The notes: generated by a model not told the origin, from the letters alone. A stretch of DNA of 64,000 nucleotides from DATDAH01 sp963845425 (GCA_963845425.1 CAWJSC010000005.1:186001-250000); one strand, 5' to 3'; numbered from the stretch's first letter, positions 51,549 through 60,500 are shown. A program made the numbers and translations.

Positions 51549-51657
51549 TTCAGATCGGTGGCGCTCGTGTGCCCCCGACGGCCGGCAGCCCGACCCCGTG
51601 CCCCGTGGTCGCCTCGGTTTCGTTCCCCCCAGCCCGACGGCCGGGGCGTGGTAGTCC

Positions 51658-53355
51658 ATGCCGATGGCGCCCTTGCTCGTCCCGGCGCCGCAGGAGGCTG
51701 ACTTCACCGGTCGCCACCTCCAGGATGACCTCGCCGTCACGGAGCTCGTCGATTCGAGCCACCCCGCGCAGGGGTACGAGCTGACCCTCCAGGAGGACGG
51801 CATCACGCTCGCCCATGCGGACGGGGCGGGCGCCCGGTACGGGCGCTCGACCCTCGACCAGCTGCGGCGTCAGGGCCTCGTAGCCGGACGGATCCGCGAC
51901 TGGCCCGACCTGGCCCATCGGGGGTTCATGCTCGACATCAGCCGGGACCGGGTGCCGGACCGGGCCTGCCTGCTCAGGCTCCTGGACCGACTCGACCGCC
52001 TGCGGATCAACCACCTCGAGCTCTACACCGAGCACACCTTCGCCTACGTCGAGCACGAGGTGGTCTGGCGGGACGCCTCGCCGATGACCCCCGACGATGT
52101 GCGGTGGCTCGACGCCGAAGCCACCGCCCGGGGCATCGACCTGGTCGCCAACCAGAACACCTTCGGTCACTTCGAACGGTGGTTGCGCCGGCCCGAGTAC
52201 CGGGGCCGCGCGGTCGACCCGTCATCGGCCGACCCCCGCTCCCTGGCGCCCACCGAGGACAACGCCCGTTTCGCCCTGGACCTCGTGGCTGAGCTCACCG
52301 GCCACCACACCGGCCGGACCGTGAACATCGGCTGTGACGAGGTCTTCGAGCTCCACGGCCAGAAGGCGGTGTTCCTCGAACACCTCGGCCGCCTCCTGGA
52401 GGGCACCCGGGCCCTCGGCCTCCACCCCCGGTTCTGGGCGGACATGATCCACGGGGACCCGGCGGCCGCGGCCGACATCGTCGGTGACGCCACCGCCCTG
52501 CTCTGGCACTACGAGGCCCCGATGGCCGAGGACACACCGGACCTCCTGCGGGGCCTCGAGTTGCCGCCGCCGTTCGACGCGATCATCCAGGACTGGATCG
52601 ACAGCCGGGCCTACCTGGGCTTCGGGCCCCGCGCCGAGCGCTTCCGCGGGGCGGGCATCGACTGGTGGGTGTGCCCGGGCACCAGCGGCTGGAACTCGCT
52701 GGTCGGCCGGTGGTCCAACGCCCGGGGCAACGCCCTCGACGCCGTCACCGCGGCCGCCCACTTCGGTGCCACCGGGATGCTGGTCACCGAGTGGGGCGAC
52801 AACGGCCACCTGCAGCCGCCCACGGTCATGCTCCCCGCGCTCACCTGTGCCGCGTCCGTGGCGTGGTGCCGGGCGACGAACGAGGGCCAGGACACCGCTG
52901 CGGCCCTTGACGCCCTCGTCCTGCCCGACGCCGCCGGCCGCGCCGGCGAAGCCCTGCTCGCGGCGGGGGAGGTCTACAGCCGCACGGGGGTCATCCAGCC
53001 CAACGGCTCGGCCCTCCACGAAGCGCTGGTCGGCGGGGGGTTGGGGGGTTTCGGTGAACCGACGGCCGAGGCGCTGGCTGGGATCGAGGCCACCCTGAGC
53101 GCCGTCGACGACGACCTGGCGGCCGCCGACTTCACCGACCCCGACGGCGCCGTCACCCAGCGGGAGCTGCGCCAGGCGGTGGCCCTGGCCCGGCACGGAG
53201 CTTCTCGCCTGGCCATGCGCCACGGCCTGCCCGCGCCGGACCTCGCCTCCCTGGCCGTCGACCTCGACTGCTTGCGCGAGGAGCAGGCCGCTTGTTGGAA
53301 CGCCCGCAGCCGCCCCGGTGGCCTCACCGACAGCCTCGCCCGGCTGCCGGGATGA
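51658..53355 (+). CDS. GH20-type beta-N-acetylhexosaminidase-like glycosidase
   Basis: A 565-residue protein with an N-terminal GH20b-like domain (about 1-80, ending ADGAGARYGRSTLDQLRRQG) and a TIM barrel starting IRDWPDLAHRGFMLDISRDRVP. The catalytic Asp-Glu pair is in VNIGCDEVFEL; HPRFWADMIH, ALLWHYEAP and VTEWGDNGH line the active site. No signal peptide, so probably cytosolic, acting on imported amino-sugar oligosaccharides or cell-wall fragments. The C-terminal 150 residues are helical. ATG 51658 or 51664 are possible starts. Confidence 0.85.
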   Translation: MPMAPLLVPAPQEADFTGRHLQDDLAVTELVDSSHPAQGYELTLQEDGITLAHADGAGARYGRSTLDQLRRQGLVAGRIRDWPDLAHRGFMLDISRDRVPDRACLLRLLDRLDRLRINHLELYTEHTFAYVEHEVVWRDASPMTPDDVRWLDAEATARGIDLVANQNTFGHFERWLRRPEYRGRAVDPSSADPRSLAPTEDNARFALDLVAELTGHHTGRTVNIGCDEVFELHGQKAVFLEHLGRLLEGTRALGLHPRFWADMIHGDPAAAADIVGDATALLWHYEAPMAEDTPDLLRGLELPPPFDAIIQDWIDSRAYLGFGPRAERFRGAGIDWWVCPGTSGWNSLVGRWSNARGNALDAVTAAAHFGATGMLVTEWGDNGHLQPPTVMLPALTCAASVAWCRATNEGQDTAAALDALVLPDAAGRAGEALLAAGEVYSRTGVIQPNGSALHEALVGGGLGGFGEPTAEALAGIEATLSAVDDDLAAADFTDPDGAVTQRELRQAVALARHGASRLAMRHGLPAPDLASLAVDLDCLREEQAACWNARSRPGGLTDSLARLPG

Positions 53356-53398
53356 TGCCGCGTCCCGTGTCGGTGCGGGTCCGGCCCGCCGGCTGATC

Positions 53399-53404
53399 TA
53401 CCGT
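53399..53404 (+). promoter_or_regulatory. putative -10 box (TACCGT) of the second MaoC gene
   Basis: Ends 7 nt before GTG 53412; leaderless arrangement. Confidence 0.4.
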
Positions 53405-53411
53405 CTGCGCC

Positions 53412-53876
53412 GTGACTCCACTTCGCTACGACGACATCGACGGGATCAACGCCTCGGCCGGCGGCGACTACGGGGACTGGGGCCCCGAGATCGAGGTGAC
53501 TCAGGAGAAGATCAACCAGTTCGCCGAGCTCACGGGCGACCACCAGTGGATCCACGTGGACATCGAGCGGGCCAACGCGGGGCCCTTCGGCGGCCCCATC
53601 GCCCACGGCTTCCTGACCCTGTCCCTGCTGCCCGCGCTCACGGCCGGCAACGCCCTCACCCTCGAGGGTGTGCTCAACGCCGTCAACTACGGCGCCGACG
53701 GCCTGCGCTTCCTGGCCCCCGTGCCCGCCGGCGCCAAGGTCCACGCCCGCAGCAAGCTGGTCAGCGCCGAGGCCAAGGGCAGCGGCACGCTGATCAAGTC
53801 CGAGACAGCCGTCCACGTCGTCGGCGCCGAGAAGCCCAGCCTCGTCTACCAGATGCTCGTCCTCTACATGGGCTGA
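53412..53876 (+). CDS. MaoC-like (R)-specific enoyl-CoA hydratase
   Basis: A 154-residue single-hotdog hydratase: ITQEKINQFAELTGDHQWIHVDIERANAGPFGGPIAHGFLTLSLLP, with the hydratase-2 motif D-x4-H (DHQWIHVD) and GGPIAHGFLTLSL. These enzymes hydrate trans-2-enoyl-CoA to (R)-3-hydroxyacyl-CoA. GTG start supported by the -10 position. Confidence 0.88.
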   Translation: MTPLRYDDIDGINASAGGDYGDWGPEIEVTQEKINQFAELTGDHQWIHVDIERANAGPFGGPIAHGFLTLSLLPALTAGNALTLEGVLNAVNYGADGLRFLAPVPAGAKVHARSKLVSAEAKGSGTLIKSETAVHVVGAEKPSLVYQMLVLYMG

Positions 53877-53944
53877 CGCCGCGGCCGCGCTTCGGCCTCC
53901 ACGAGGCCCCGCCCGATGCCTTCGACCTCGTCCGGGGGCCGGAC

Positions 53945-54736
53945 TCAGCCGGCCGCCAGCCAGTCGGCGATGGCGGGCAGGGCGGTGCGGTCCTGGACGA
54001 AGAAGGCGTGGCCCCCGTCGAACCAGTGGAGATCCGCGCCCTGGATCTGACCGAGGAGTGCCTCCTGGTTGGTGGGAGGGGCGATGCCGTCGAAGCGTCC
54101 GGCGGCGATCAGGACGGGTAGGTCCAGGTGCGGAAGCCGGTTCCACACGTCGTGGTGGGACCGGGCCTGCAGTTGGAGCCGCTCGCCTTCGGTGGGTGGG
54201 TGGCCGGCCAGGGCGGCCATGGCCTCGGTCCAGACGGCCCGCAGTTCGGGGTCCTCGACGGTACGGGTGTCCAGCCAGGCCACCTGCTGGGCCAGACGCG
54301 CGTCGGGCGGGAGGTCGGCCAGGGTGTGCAAGGGAGCCGACGAGCCGCCGGCCCCTCCCGGTGACGTGCAGGCCAGGCCGAGACGCTCGATGCGTTCGGG
54401 GGTGGTGACGGCCAGTTCCTGGGCGACCATGCCGCCGAAGGACACGCCCAGGACGCGGCAGGCGTCCCAGCCCACGTGGTCCAGCAGGCCGATGGCGTCG
54501 GCCGCGTAGTCCGCCATCGTGGGCTCGCGGTGCGGGTCGTCGGGCACCGAGGACCCCAACCCCCGGTGGTCGTAGGCCAGGACCTCGAACCGCTCGGCCA
54601 GCGCCGGATGGTCGTGCGTGCGGGGCTGGCGCCGCAGGTCCGACCCCGATCCTGAGATCAGCAACAGCCGTGGCGCTCCGGCCGTCCCCCCGAGCTCGTA
54701 CTCGAGCCGCACCCCCGGCAACATCACGCTGCTCAT
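53945..54736 (-). CDS. alpha/beta-hydrolase
   Basis: A 263-residue hydrolase with nucleophile elbow GVSFGG, oxyanion-region LLISGSGSD, AYDHRGLGSS, acid Asp in AAGRFDGIAPP and His in DGGHAFF. The overall pattern resembles 3-oxoadipate enol-lactonase/haloperoxidase-type enzymes. Substrate unknown. Confidence 0.86.
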   Translation of the reverse strand: MSSVMLPGVRLEYELGGTAGAPRLLLISGSGSDLRRQPRTHDHPALAERFEVLAYDHRGLGSSVPDDPHREPTMADYAADAIGLLDHVGWDACRVLGVSFGGMVAQELAVTTPERIERLGLACTSPGGAGGSSAPLHTLADLPPDARLAQQVAWLDTRTVEDPELRAVWTEAMAALAGHPPTEGERLQLQARSHHDVWNRLPHLDLPVLIAAGRFDGIAPPTNQEALLGQIQGADLHWFDGGHAFFVQDRTALPAIADWLAAG

Positions 54737-54794
54737 CTCGCGTTCTTACCCGGGATCTGGCCCCCGCGGGGCCTCGCCGCGAGGAGGAACGCGG

Positions 54795-55361
54795 TCAGTT
54801 GGCGCTGAGGTCGTCGGGGAAGAGGGCGAGGCGGGCGAGGTCGGCGTCGGGTTGGCGGCGCAGGACGGCGCGCCAGAGGTCGTCGGGGGCGGTGGTGGTG
54901 ATGTCCTCCGCCTCGGCCTCGACGACGAACCAGCCGCCCATCGCCAGCTCGCCCTCCAACTGGTTGGGGCCCCAGCCCGCGTAGCCGGTGAAGAGGCGGA
55001 CGCCGCCGACGTCACCCAGCAGGCCGACGGGGTCGGCCTCGAGGTCGAGCACGCCGATCCCGGCGTGGACGGGGGTCAGGCCCTCGGGCGCCGCGTCGTG
55101 GACCATCCGGCCGAGGCCCAGGACCGAGCCCTGCTCCACCGGGCCGCCGATGAAGACCGCAGAGGGCGCGGCGGCCAGGTCAGCCCACTGGGGGAGGGCG
55201 TCGGCCAGGTCTATGGGGGAGGGGCGGTTGAGGACCACGCCCAGCGCTCCTTCCTCGTTGTGCTCGATCATGAACACGACGGTGCGACGGAAGTTGGGGT
55301 CCTCCAGCGGGGGCCCGGCCACCAGCAGGCGGCCCCGCGTCGGTGTCGGGCCGAAGCTCAC
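54795..55361 (-). CDS. yqgE: AlgH/YqgE (UPF0301) family protein
   Basis: A 188-residue member of UPF0301: GRLLVAGPPLEDPNFRRTVVFMIEHNEEGALGVVLNRPSPIDLADALPQW, VFIGGPVEQGSVLGLGR, VRLFTGYAGWGPNQLEGELAMGGWFVVEAE. Molecular function is not established. The GTG at 55361 overlaps the stop of the upstream VOC gene (GTGA), so the three minus-strand genes form one coupled operon. Confidence 0.9.
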   Translation of the reverse strand: MSFGPTPTRGRLLVAGPPLEDPNFRRTVVFMIEHNEEGALGVVLNRPSPIDLADALPQWADLAAAPSAVFIGGPVEQGSVLGLGRMVHDAAPEGLTPVHAGIGVLDLEADPVGLLGDVGGVRLFTGYAGWGPNQLEGELAMGGWFVVEAEAEDITTTAPDDLWRAVLRRQPDADLARLALFPDDLSAN

Positions 55362-55720
55362 GCCGGCGGGTCGGGCTGGTTGAGCTCGATGAGGTTGCCG
55401 GCCGGGTCGTGGAAGAAGCACTGGCGCCCGGTCCCGATCGGCGACGGCTCGCTGACCTCCACGCCATGGTCGATCAACCGGGCCCGGGCGGCGTCGGCGT
55501 CGGCGACCCGGAACGCGAAGTGCTGGCCGGCGGGCGCTTGGTGGCCGGCGATCTCGATCAGGTGGATCTGGACGTCTCCCGCGTCGAGCCAGACCCCCGG
55601 GATGCCCAGCTCGGGTCGCTCGAGTCGGCGCAGACCGAGGATGTCCTCGTAGAAGGCCCGACCCGCTTCTGCGTCGTCCACGTTGAGGGACACATGGTGG
55701 ATGCCGGCGAGCAGGTTCAT
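55358..55720 (-). CDS. VOC/glyoxalase-family protein
   Basis: A 120-residue single-chain VOC fold: IHHVSLNVDDAEAGRAFYEDILGLRR, VQIHLIEI, HFAFRVADADAARARLIDHGVEV and CFFHDPAGNLIELNQPD. Metal ligands His9 and the final Glu are in place. Typical of methylmalonyl-CoA epimerase, glyoxalase or antibiotic-resistance relatives; specific role not clear. Coupled to both neighbours by 4-bp overlaps. Confidence 0.86.
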   Translation of the reverse strand: MNLLAGIHHVSLNVDDAEAGRAFYEDILGLRRLERPELGIPGVWLDAGDVQIHLIEIAGHQAPAGQHFAFRVADADAARARLIDHGVEVSEPSPIGTGRQCFFHDPAGNLIELNQPDPPA

Positions 55721-56163
55721 CCGTCGTCCTCCAGGCCAGGCCAGAACGAGCGGAGGTGCTCGGAGAACTCCTGGCTGCCCTGACCCTCGGCCTCCAGGGC
55801 GTGCAGGAACGACGTGACGAGCATGCGGTAGAACTCCTCGCTCTCGGGTGGGGCCTGGGAATAACCCCGTTCTTCGGCGCGGGCGGCCAGGTTGCTGGCC
55901 ACGCGGAAGAAGGCGTGGGACAGGTACTCGGCCTCCTCCGCCGGGACCTCGTGCTCCCAGCGCATCTCCTCGACGCCGGTGGCCGCCGCCTCCCAGTCGT
56001 CCAGGTAACGCGCGAAGGTCTGGAGGGTGTCGTCGGGCAGCCAGACGTCATCGGAGCCGGGCTGGCCGACGACCTCCTCGAGTGCTTTGCGGGCGTAGCC
56101 CACCCAGGCCGTGACGCTCGCGGCCGGGACCGGCCCGATCTGCACATGCACTGTTCCCGACAC
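55717..56163 (-). CDS. protein of unknown function (actinobacterial, helical)
   Basis: A 148-residue mostly helical protein, MSGTVHVQIGPVPAASVTAWVGYARKALEEVVGQ, with TLQTFARYLDDWEAAA and EFYRMLVTSFLHALEAEG. First gene of the operon with the VOC and YqgE genes; its stop overlaps the next ATG. I do not recognise the family. Confidence 0.72.
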   Translation of the reverse strand: MSGTVHVQIGPVPAASVTAWVGYARKALEEVVGQPGSDDVWLPDDTLQTFARYLDDWEAAATGVEEMRWEHEVPAEEAEYLSHAFFRVASNLAARAEERGYSQAPPESEEFYRMLVTSFLHALEAEGQGSQEFSEHLRSFWPGLEDDG

Positions 56164-56277
56164 TACGCCGCGGTCGCCGGGCCGTCAGGCCGACGGTCCC
56201 GGCATCGCCTTGGGGGGGATCGGGAGGGGGGCGCTAGCGTCGTTTTGCTCGCATTCGGTCCAACGAAGGAAACCCCA

Positions 56278-57486
56278 ATGCCCGAAGCCGTCGTCGTCGC
56301 CGCCACCCGGAGCCCCATCGGCCGGGCCAACAAGGGGTCGCTGGTCGACATGCGCCCCGATGACCTGGCCACCCAGGTCGTGACCTCGCTCATGAAGCGG
56401 TCCGGTGTGGACGCCTCCGAGGTCGAGGACCTGATCATGGGCTGTGGCCAGCCCGCCGGCGAGTCCGGCTACAACATCGGTCGCGTCGTCGCCGTCGAGG
56501 CCGGGATGCCCGACGTCCCCGGCGTGACCGTCAACCGCTACTGCTCGTCGTCGCTGCAGACGACCCGCATGGCCGCCCACGCCATCAGGGCGGGCGAGGG
56601 CGACTGCTTCATCTCCGCCGGCGTCGAGACGGTCAGTCGCTTCATGAGCGGCATGTCCGACGGCATGCCCGGCACCACCAACCCGAGCTTCGATGGCGCC
56701 CGGGCCCGCACCGCCGAGCGCAGCCAGGGGGGCCAGGGCGCCTGGGCCCCGCCGGAGGGCCTGCCCGACATCTACATCGCCATGGGCGAGACGGCCGAGA
56801 ACGTGGCCGAGTACAAGCAGGTCGAGCGGTCCCGCATGGACGAGTTCGCCGCCCTCTCCCAGCAGCGGGCCGTGACGTCCCAGCAGGAGGGCTGGTTCGA
56901 CTGGGAGATCACCCCGATCACGCTCCCCGACGGCACGGTGGTCACCAAGGACGACGGCCCCCGGGACGGCACCACCAAGGAGAAGCTGGGTGAGCTGAAG
57001 CCGGTCTTCCGCCCCGACGGCAGCATCACGGCCGGCAACGCCTGCCCCCTCAACGACGGGGCCGCCGCCGTGCTGGTCATGAGCGACACCAAGGCCAAGG
57101 CCCTGGGCCTCACCCCGCTGGCCCGCATCGTGGCCTCGGGCGTGTCGGGCCTGAACCCCGAGATCATGGGCCTCGGCCCCATCGAGGCCTCCAAGCAGGC
57201 CATGGCCCGGGCCGGGCTGGGCATGGACGACATCGACCTGGTCGAGATCAACGAGGCCTTTGCCGCCCAGGTCATCCCCTCGGCCGACGAGCTGGGCATC
57301 GAGTGGGACAAGCTGAACGTGGCCGGCGGCGCCATCGCCCTGGGCCACCCCTTCGGTATGACCGGTGCCCGCATCACGGCCACGCTGATCCACAACCTCC
57401 GGGAGCACGACAAGACGTTCGGCCTGGAGACCATGTGTGTCGGCGGGGGACAGGGCATGGCGATGATCTTCGAGCGCTTGGTCTGA
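56278..57486 (+). CDS. acetyl-CoA C-acyltransferase (thiolase)
   Basis: A 402-residue thiolase: nucleophile Cys in VNRYCSSSLQTTRMAAHAI, NEAFAAQ, GGAIALGHPFGMTGAR and TMCVGGGQGMAMIFERL. Similar to general FadA-type beta-oxidation thiolases and to FadA5. Ribosome binding site AAGGAAA precedes ATG 56278. A monocistronic unit between divergent and convergent neighbours. Confidence 0.9.
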   Translation: MPEAVVVAATRSPIGRANKGSLVDMRPDDLATQVVTSLMKRSGVDASEVEDLIMGCGQPAGESGYNIGRVVAVEAGMPDVPGVTVNRYCSSSLQTTRMAAHAIRAGEGDCFISAGVETVSRFMSGMSDGMPGTTNPSFDGARARTAERSQGGQGAWAPPEGLPDIYIAMGETAENVAEYKQVERSRMDEFAALSQQRAVTSQQEGWFDWEITPITLPDGTVVTKDDGPRDGTTKEKLGELKPVFRPDGSITAGNACPLNDGAAAVLVMSDTKAKALGLTPLARIVASGVSGLNPEIMGLGPIEASKQAMARAGLGMDDIDLVEINEAFAAQVIPSADELGIEWDKLNVAGGAIALGHPFGMTGARITATLIHNLREHDKTFGLETMCVGGGQGMAMIFERLV

Positions 57487-57605
57487 GTCTTCGGGGTGAC
57501 TGGCTGGGGGGCGGGGAGCGCTCGACGATCACCACCTGCTGTTTGAGGCGGGAGGTGTAGGGCTAGACCTCTACTCGAGGTTCACCCCTCCCTGTCGCCT
57601 GCCTG

Positions 57606-57652
57606 AAATTGCGCCGATTTGTCACGCCAGGCGTGACAAATCGGCGCAATTT
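57606..57652. repeat. 47-bp perfect palindrome, family C copy 2
   Basis: 23-bp arms around a single central A at 57629; matches 51504-51548 except for the central base and one extra pair at each end. Lies between the convergent thiolase and nfuA genes. Confidence 0.88.
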
Positions 57653-57718
57653 GGCTGGACGGTGGCTGAGGACTCGCCCTCGGCCGCCTACGTGCGTCGG
57701 TTTCGGTAGGACTCAGCC

Positions 57719-58339
57719 TTAGACGTAGGGATTTTCGCCGGCGGCGTGGTCGGTGACATCCACGATCTCGGTGATCTCGGGGATGTTGTCCCGGAGGGCC
57801 ACCTCGATGCCGTTGCGCAGGGTCTGGGCGGCCATGCCGCAACCCTGGCAGCCCCCGCTGAGGCGGAGGGACACGACGCCGTCGTCGGTGACCGAGACCA
57901 GCTCGGCCCGGCCGCCGTGGCCGGCCACTGCCGGGTTGATCTGGCGGTCCAGCACGGTGCGCACCCGCTCGGCCACGGTCCCGGTCAGCTCGCCGAGGTC
58001 CTGGGCCATCTCAGGGCTCACCGCGCCCGAAGGCGGCCGGTTCGGGTTGTCGAGGACCATCCCCGGGTTGAGCAGGTCGCGGCTGACGTCCAGGGTCGCG
58101 CCCTCCAGGAAGTCGCGGCTGCCATCGGGGACGATGACGGTCAGGTCCTCGGCGACGAGCACCAGGTCATCGGGATCGGCGTGCTCGGGAGCCTGGAAGT
58201 AGAGGTCGTAGACGAATTCGGTGGTGTCGGCCCCGACCACCTCGACCCAGAGGGCCAGGCCGTCGGGCTGGGGCTCGTCGGCCCGCAGGGTCAGGACCCG
58301 CTTGCGGGCCTTGTCGGTGACGGTGAAGGAGTCGCTCAC
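57719..58339 (-). CDS. nfuA: NfuA-type Fe-S cluster carrier
   Basis: A 206-residue protein with an N-terminal HesB/IscA-like domain lacking its cysteines (DKARKRVLTLRADEPQPDGLALWVEVVGADTTEFVYDLYF) and a C-terminal NifU domain with the cluster-binding CxxC in LRLSGGCQGCGMAAQTLRNGIEVALR. It delivers 4Fe-4S clusters to apo-enzymes. GTG 58339 begins the HesB-like domain and has TATCCT 8 nt upstream. Confidence 0.9.
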   Translation of the reverse strand: MSDSFTVTDKARKRVLTLRADEPQPDGLALWVEVVGADTTEFVYDLYFQAPEHADPDDLVLVAEDLTVIVPDGSRDFLEGATLDVSRDLLNPGMVLDNPNRPPSGAVSPEMAQDLGELTGTVAERVRTVLDRQINPAVAGHGGRAELVSVTDDGVVSLRLSGGCQGCGMAAQTLRNGIEVALRDNIPEITEIVDVTDHAAGENPYV

Positions 58340-58659
58340 TGCCGCCCAGGATACGGACGGTCGGTGCCGGTGGTTCGGTGACATCGGATCGTCATCGGGG
58401 ATGTTGAGGAAATCGATGGGAAAACGGCATGTGACAGCAATCACAAGCGTGAATGTTGCGGTTGAGTTACGAACGCGGTGATCCTGTTGTCACCCCACCA
58501 AGAGAAGCGCCTTCTGGCTGACCCCGATTCGAGGGTCATCCGGTCAACGGCCGCTCGAGCCGCTGCCCCGACGGGCCGGCCGGTGATCCCCTCACCTCCG
58601 AGCTCCGCCGCGCGCCCACAGACCGGTGGGGGTCGTCCCCCGAAGGAGCACACCCCCCT
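58340..58659. other. 320-bp divergent control region of nfuA and the Rpf-like gene
   Basis: No gene seen. Positions about 58400-58500 are unusually AT-rich for the window and probably hold the promoter of the Rpf-like gene; several repeats of GTTG/GCAAT-like words occur but no clear operator. A riboswitch was considered for this position but not supported. Confidence 0.5.
58348..58353 (-). promoter_or_regulatory. putative -10 box (TATCCT) of nfuA
   Basis: On the minus strand it ends 8 nt before GTG 58339; leaderless arrangement. Confidence 0.4.
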
Positions 58660-59415
58660 GTGCGAGCAATGAACAAGAAGATCGGACTGACGGCCATCGG
58701 CCTGACGCTCGTTCTGAGTCTCATCGGTGCGATCGATGGCGGCGCGGCGTTCGCGACCGACAGCGAGGACACCACCCCGTCGACAGTGCCCGCCACCACG
58801 GTGGCTCCGGCCCCGACGACGAGCGAGGTGCCGCCGACCACGGCCGCGCCCGCACCCTCGACGGCGGAGGAGGCGGCAACCACGACCACCGTGGTGCCCG
58901 CCGACACCACCACCACGGAGGTCGAGCCCAAACGTCGCTGGGGCCCCGATCCCCGCTGGGTCGACTACGGCAACTGTGGCGCCGGTTACACCGCCTGCCA
59001 CGTGGCCAAGCGCCACCAGGCCCAGGGCCGCTTCCAGTGGCGAGACGGTTACTGGTTCCGCTGGGGCGAGACCTGGGTCCGCGGCCACCGCGGCGAGACC
59101 TGGGCCGCCTTCCGTGAGGAGGCCCGCCAGGTGCGCCTGTACCTGTACTACCTGGCCGTGGCCCGGCACCGTCGGGCCCTGGTGAGTCGTTGGTCCGGCG
59201 TGGCCAACTGCGAGTCCGGCGGGAACTGGGCGATCGCCTCCGGCAACGGGTACTACGGCGGCCTCCAGTTCAACATGGGCACCTGGGAGGCCTACGGCGG
59301 CCAGGGCATGCCCCACCAGCGTCCGGCCTGGTACCAGGCGACCATCGCCGACCGCGTCCGTACCCAGGGTCAGGGCCTCGGCGCCTGGCCGCGCTGCGGT
59401 GCCTACTACGGCTGA
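58660..59415 (+). CDS. secreted Rpf-like transglycosylase
   Basis: A 251-residue exported protein: signal peptide (KKIGLTAIGLTLVLSLIGAIDGGAAFA), a long Thr/Pro/Ala linker (about 30-90), a central basic region (WVDYGNCGAGYTACHVAKRHQAQGRFQWRDGYW) and a C-terminal resuscitation-promoting-factor/lysozyme-like domain (WSGVANCESGGNWAIASGNGYYGGLQFNMGTWEAYGGQGMPHQRPAWYQATIADRV) with the catalytic Glu in NCESGGNW. Cleaves peptidoglycan. GTG 58660 is favoured by AAGGAG 11 nt upstream; ATG 58669 is nearly equivalent. A terminator follows. Confidence 0.88.
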   Translation: MRAMNKKIGLTAIGLTLVLSLIGAIDGGAAFATDSEDTTPSTVPATTVAPAPTTSEVPPTTAAPAPSTAEEAATTTTVVPADTTTTEVEPKRRWGPDPRWVDYGNCGAGYTACHVAKRHQAQGRFQWRDGYWFRWGETWVRGHRGETWAAFREEARQVRLYLYYLAVARHRRALVSRWSGVANCESGGNWAIASGNGYYGGLQFNMGTWEAYGGQGMPHQRPAWYQATIADRVRTQGQGLGAWPRCGAYYG

Positions 59416-59438
59416 TCCGTACGTCAGCCCAAGCTGTC

Positions 59439-59484
59439 GGAAGCCCGTCCCCCAACGATGTGGGACGGGCTTCCGCCGTTTTCG
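59439..59484 (+). terminator. rho-independent terminator of the Rpf-like gene
   Basis: GGAAGCCCGTCCC (59439-59451) pairs with GGGACGGGCTTCC (59462-59474), 13 bp, followed by GCCGTTTTCG. The clearest intrinsic terminator with a T-run among host genes here. Confidence 0.8.
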
Positions 59485-59497
59485 ACCGACATCGGAT

Positions 59498-60262
59498 TCA
59501 GTCGAAGGTGCCGTGGCGGCCTTCGCCGGAGGCGAAGCGCCGGGCGCCCTCCCGGGTCTCGCCACTGGCGATGACGGTGAGGCCCAGTTCGGTCTCCCGG
59601 AGGAGGGCGGCGTCGACGTCGAGGGACCACTGGTCATAGGAGGACTCCCGGTCCGAGCGCAGGCAGTGCTGGGGGAAGCGGGCGATGTCCTCGGCCAGCG
59701 CGATGGCCGCGGTCAACGCCCCGCCGGGCTCGACCAGCCGGTTGGCCAGGCCCATGCGGAGGGCCTCCTCGCCGGAGACACCCCTCCCCGTGAGGATGAG
59801 GTCGAGGGCGTGGCTGTGGCCGATCAGGCGGGGGAGGCGGATGGTGCCGCCGTCGACCAGGGGCACGCCCCAGCGGCGGCAGTACACGCCGAAGACGGCA
59901 TCGGTCGCGGCCACCCGCAGGTCACACCAGACCGCCAGCTCCAGGCCACCGGCCACCGCGGAGCCCTCGACCGCGGCGATGACGGGCTTGTCCAGCAGCA
60001 TCCGGGTCGGGCCCATGGGACCGTCGCCCTCGATGGTCACCCGACTGCCTCGCCCGTCGGCCACGCCCTTCAGGTCGGCTCCCGCACAGAAGGTGTTGCC
60101 CTCCCCGGTCAGGACGGCGACGGCGAGGTCGTCGTCGGCCTCGAAGCGGCGGAACGCCTCGGCCAGGTGCCCCGCCGTCGGCCCGTCGACGGCGTTGCGC
60201 ACCTCCGGCCGGTTGATGGTGACGATGGCCACCGGTCCCTCGGTCTCATAGCGCACGGTCAT
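59498..60262 (-). CDS. enoyl-CoA hydratase
   Basis: A 254-residue crotonase: INRPEVRNAVDGPTAGHLAEAF, NTFCAGADLKGVADG, EGSAVAGGLELAVWCDLRVAATDAVFGVYCRRWGVPLVDGGTIRLPRLIGHSHALDLILTGR. Both oxyanion-hole strands are present; the usual second Glu region reads VPLVDGGTIRLP. ATG 60262 has TACTCT 6 nt upstream. Substrate unknown. Confidence 0.88.
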   Translation of the reverse strand: MTVRYETEGPVAIVTINRPEVRNAVDGPTAGHLAEAFRRFEADDDLAVAVLTGEGNTFCAGADLKGVADGRGSRVTIEGDGPMGPTRMLLDKPVIAAVEGSAVAGGLELAVWCDLRVAATDAVFGVYCRRWGVPLVDGGTIRLPRLIGHSHALDLILTGRGVSGEEALRMGLANRLVEPGGALTAAIALAEDIARFPQHCLRSDRESSYDQWSLDVDAALLRETELGLTVIASGETREGARRFASGEGRHGTFD

Positions 60263-60268
60263 GCCCGG

Positions 60269-60274
60269 AGAGTA
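60269..60274 (-). promoter_or_regulatory. putative -10 box (TACTCT) of the crotonase gene
   Basis: On the minus strand it ends 6 nt before ATG 60262. The divergent small gene has TAGAAG at 60273-60278, 6 nt before its GTG, so the two promoters overlap in a 22-bp gap. Confidence 0.4.
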
Positions 60275-60284
60275 GAAGTGTCCC

Positions 60285-60500
60285 GTGCTGCCGGACGGGG
60301 TCTATGACGTGTTCGTGGTCGACGCCGACGAGGAGGACGGGATCATCCGCCTGGAGCTGACGATCCTGGCGGGGGACCAGAAGGGCGAGGTCGTCAACCT
60401 CGCGTCGCCCGACCTGCCGGGCGAGCCGGCCCTGCTCCTCGGTACCCCCGGCACCCTGACCGTCACCGACGCCGTCCCCGCCCTCCGCCTCGAGCCCTGA
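60285..60500 (+). CDS. small acidic protein of unknown function
   Basis: A 71-residue protein, MLPDGVYDVFVVDADEEDGIIRLELTILAGDQKGEVVNLASPDLPGEPALLLGTPGTLTVTDAVPALRLEP, predicted all-beta and resembling an OB-like or small domain. GTG start, leaderless position. Divergent from the crotonase gene. No family recognised. Confidence 0.6.
   Translation: MLPDGVYDVFVVDADEEDGIIRLELTILAGDQKGEVVNLASPDLPGEPALLLGTPGTLTVTDAVPALRLEP

Noticed and set aside
58340..58659. c-di-AMP riboswitch upstream of the Rpf-like gene
   Set aside because: Such genes often carry one in actinobacteria, but the conserved core words were not found here.
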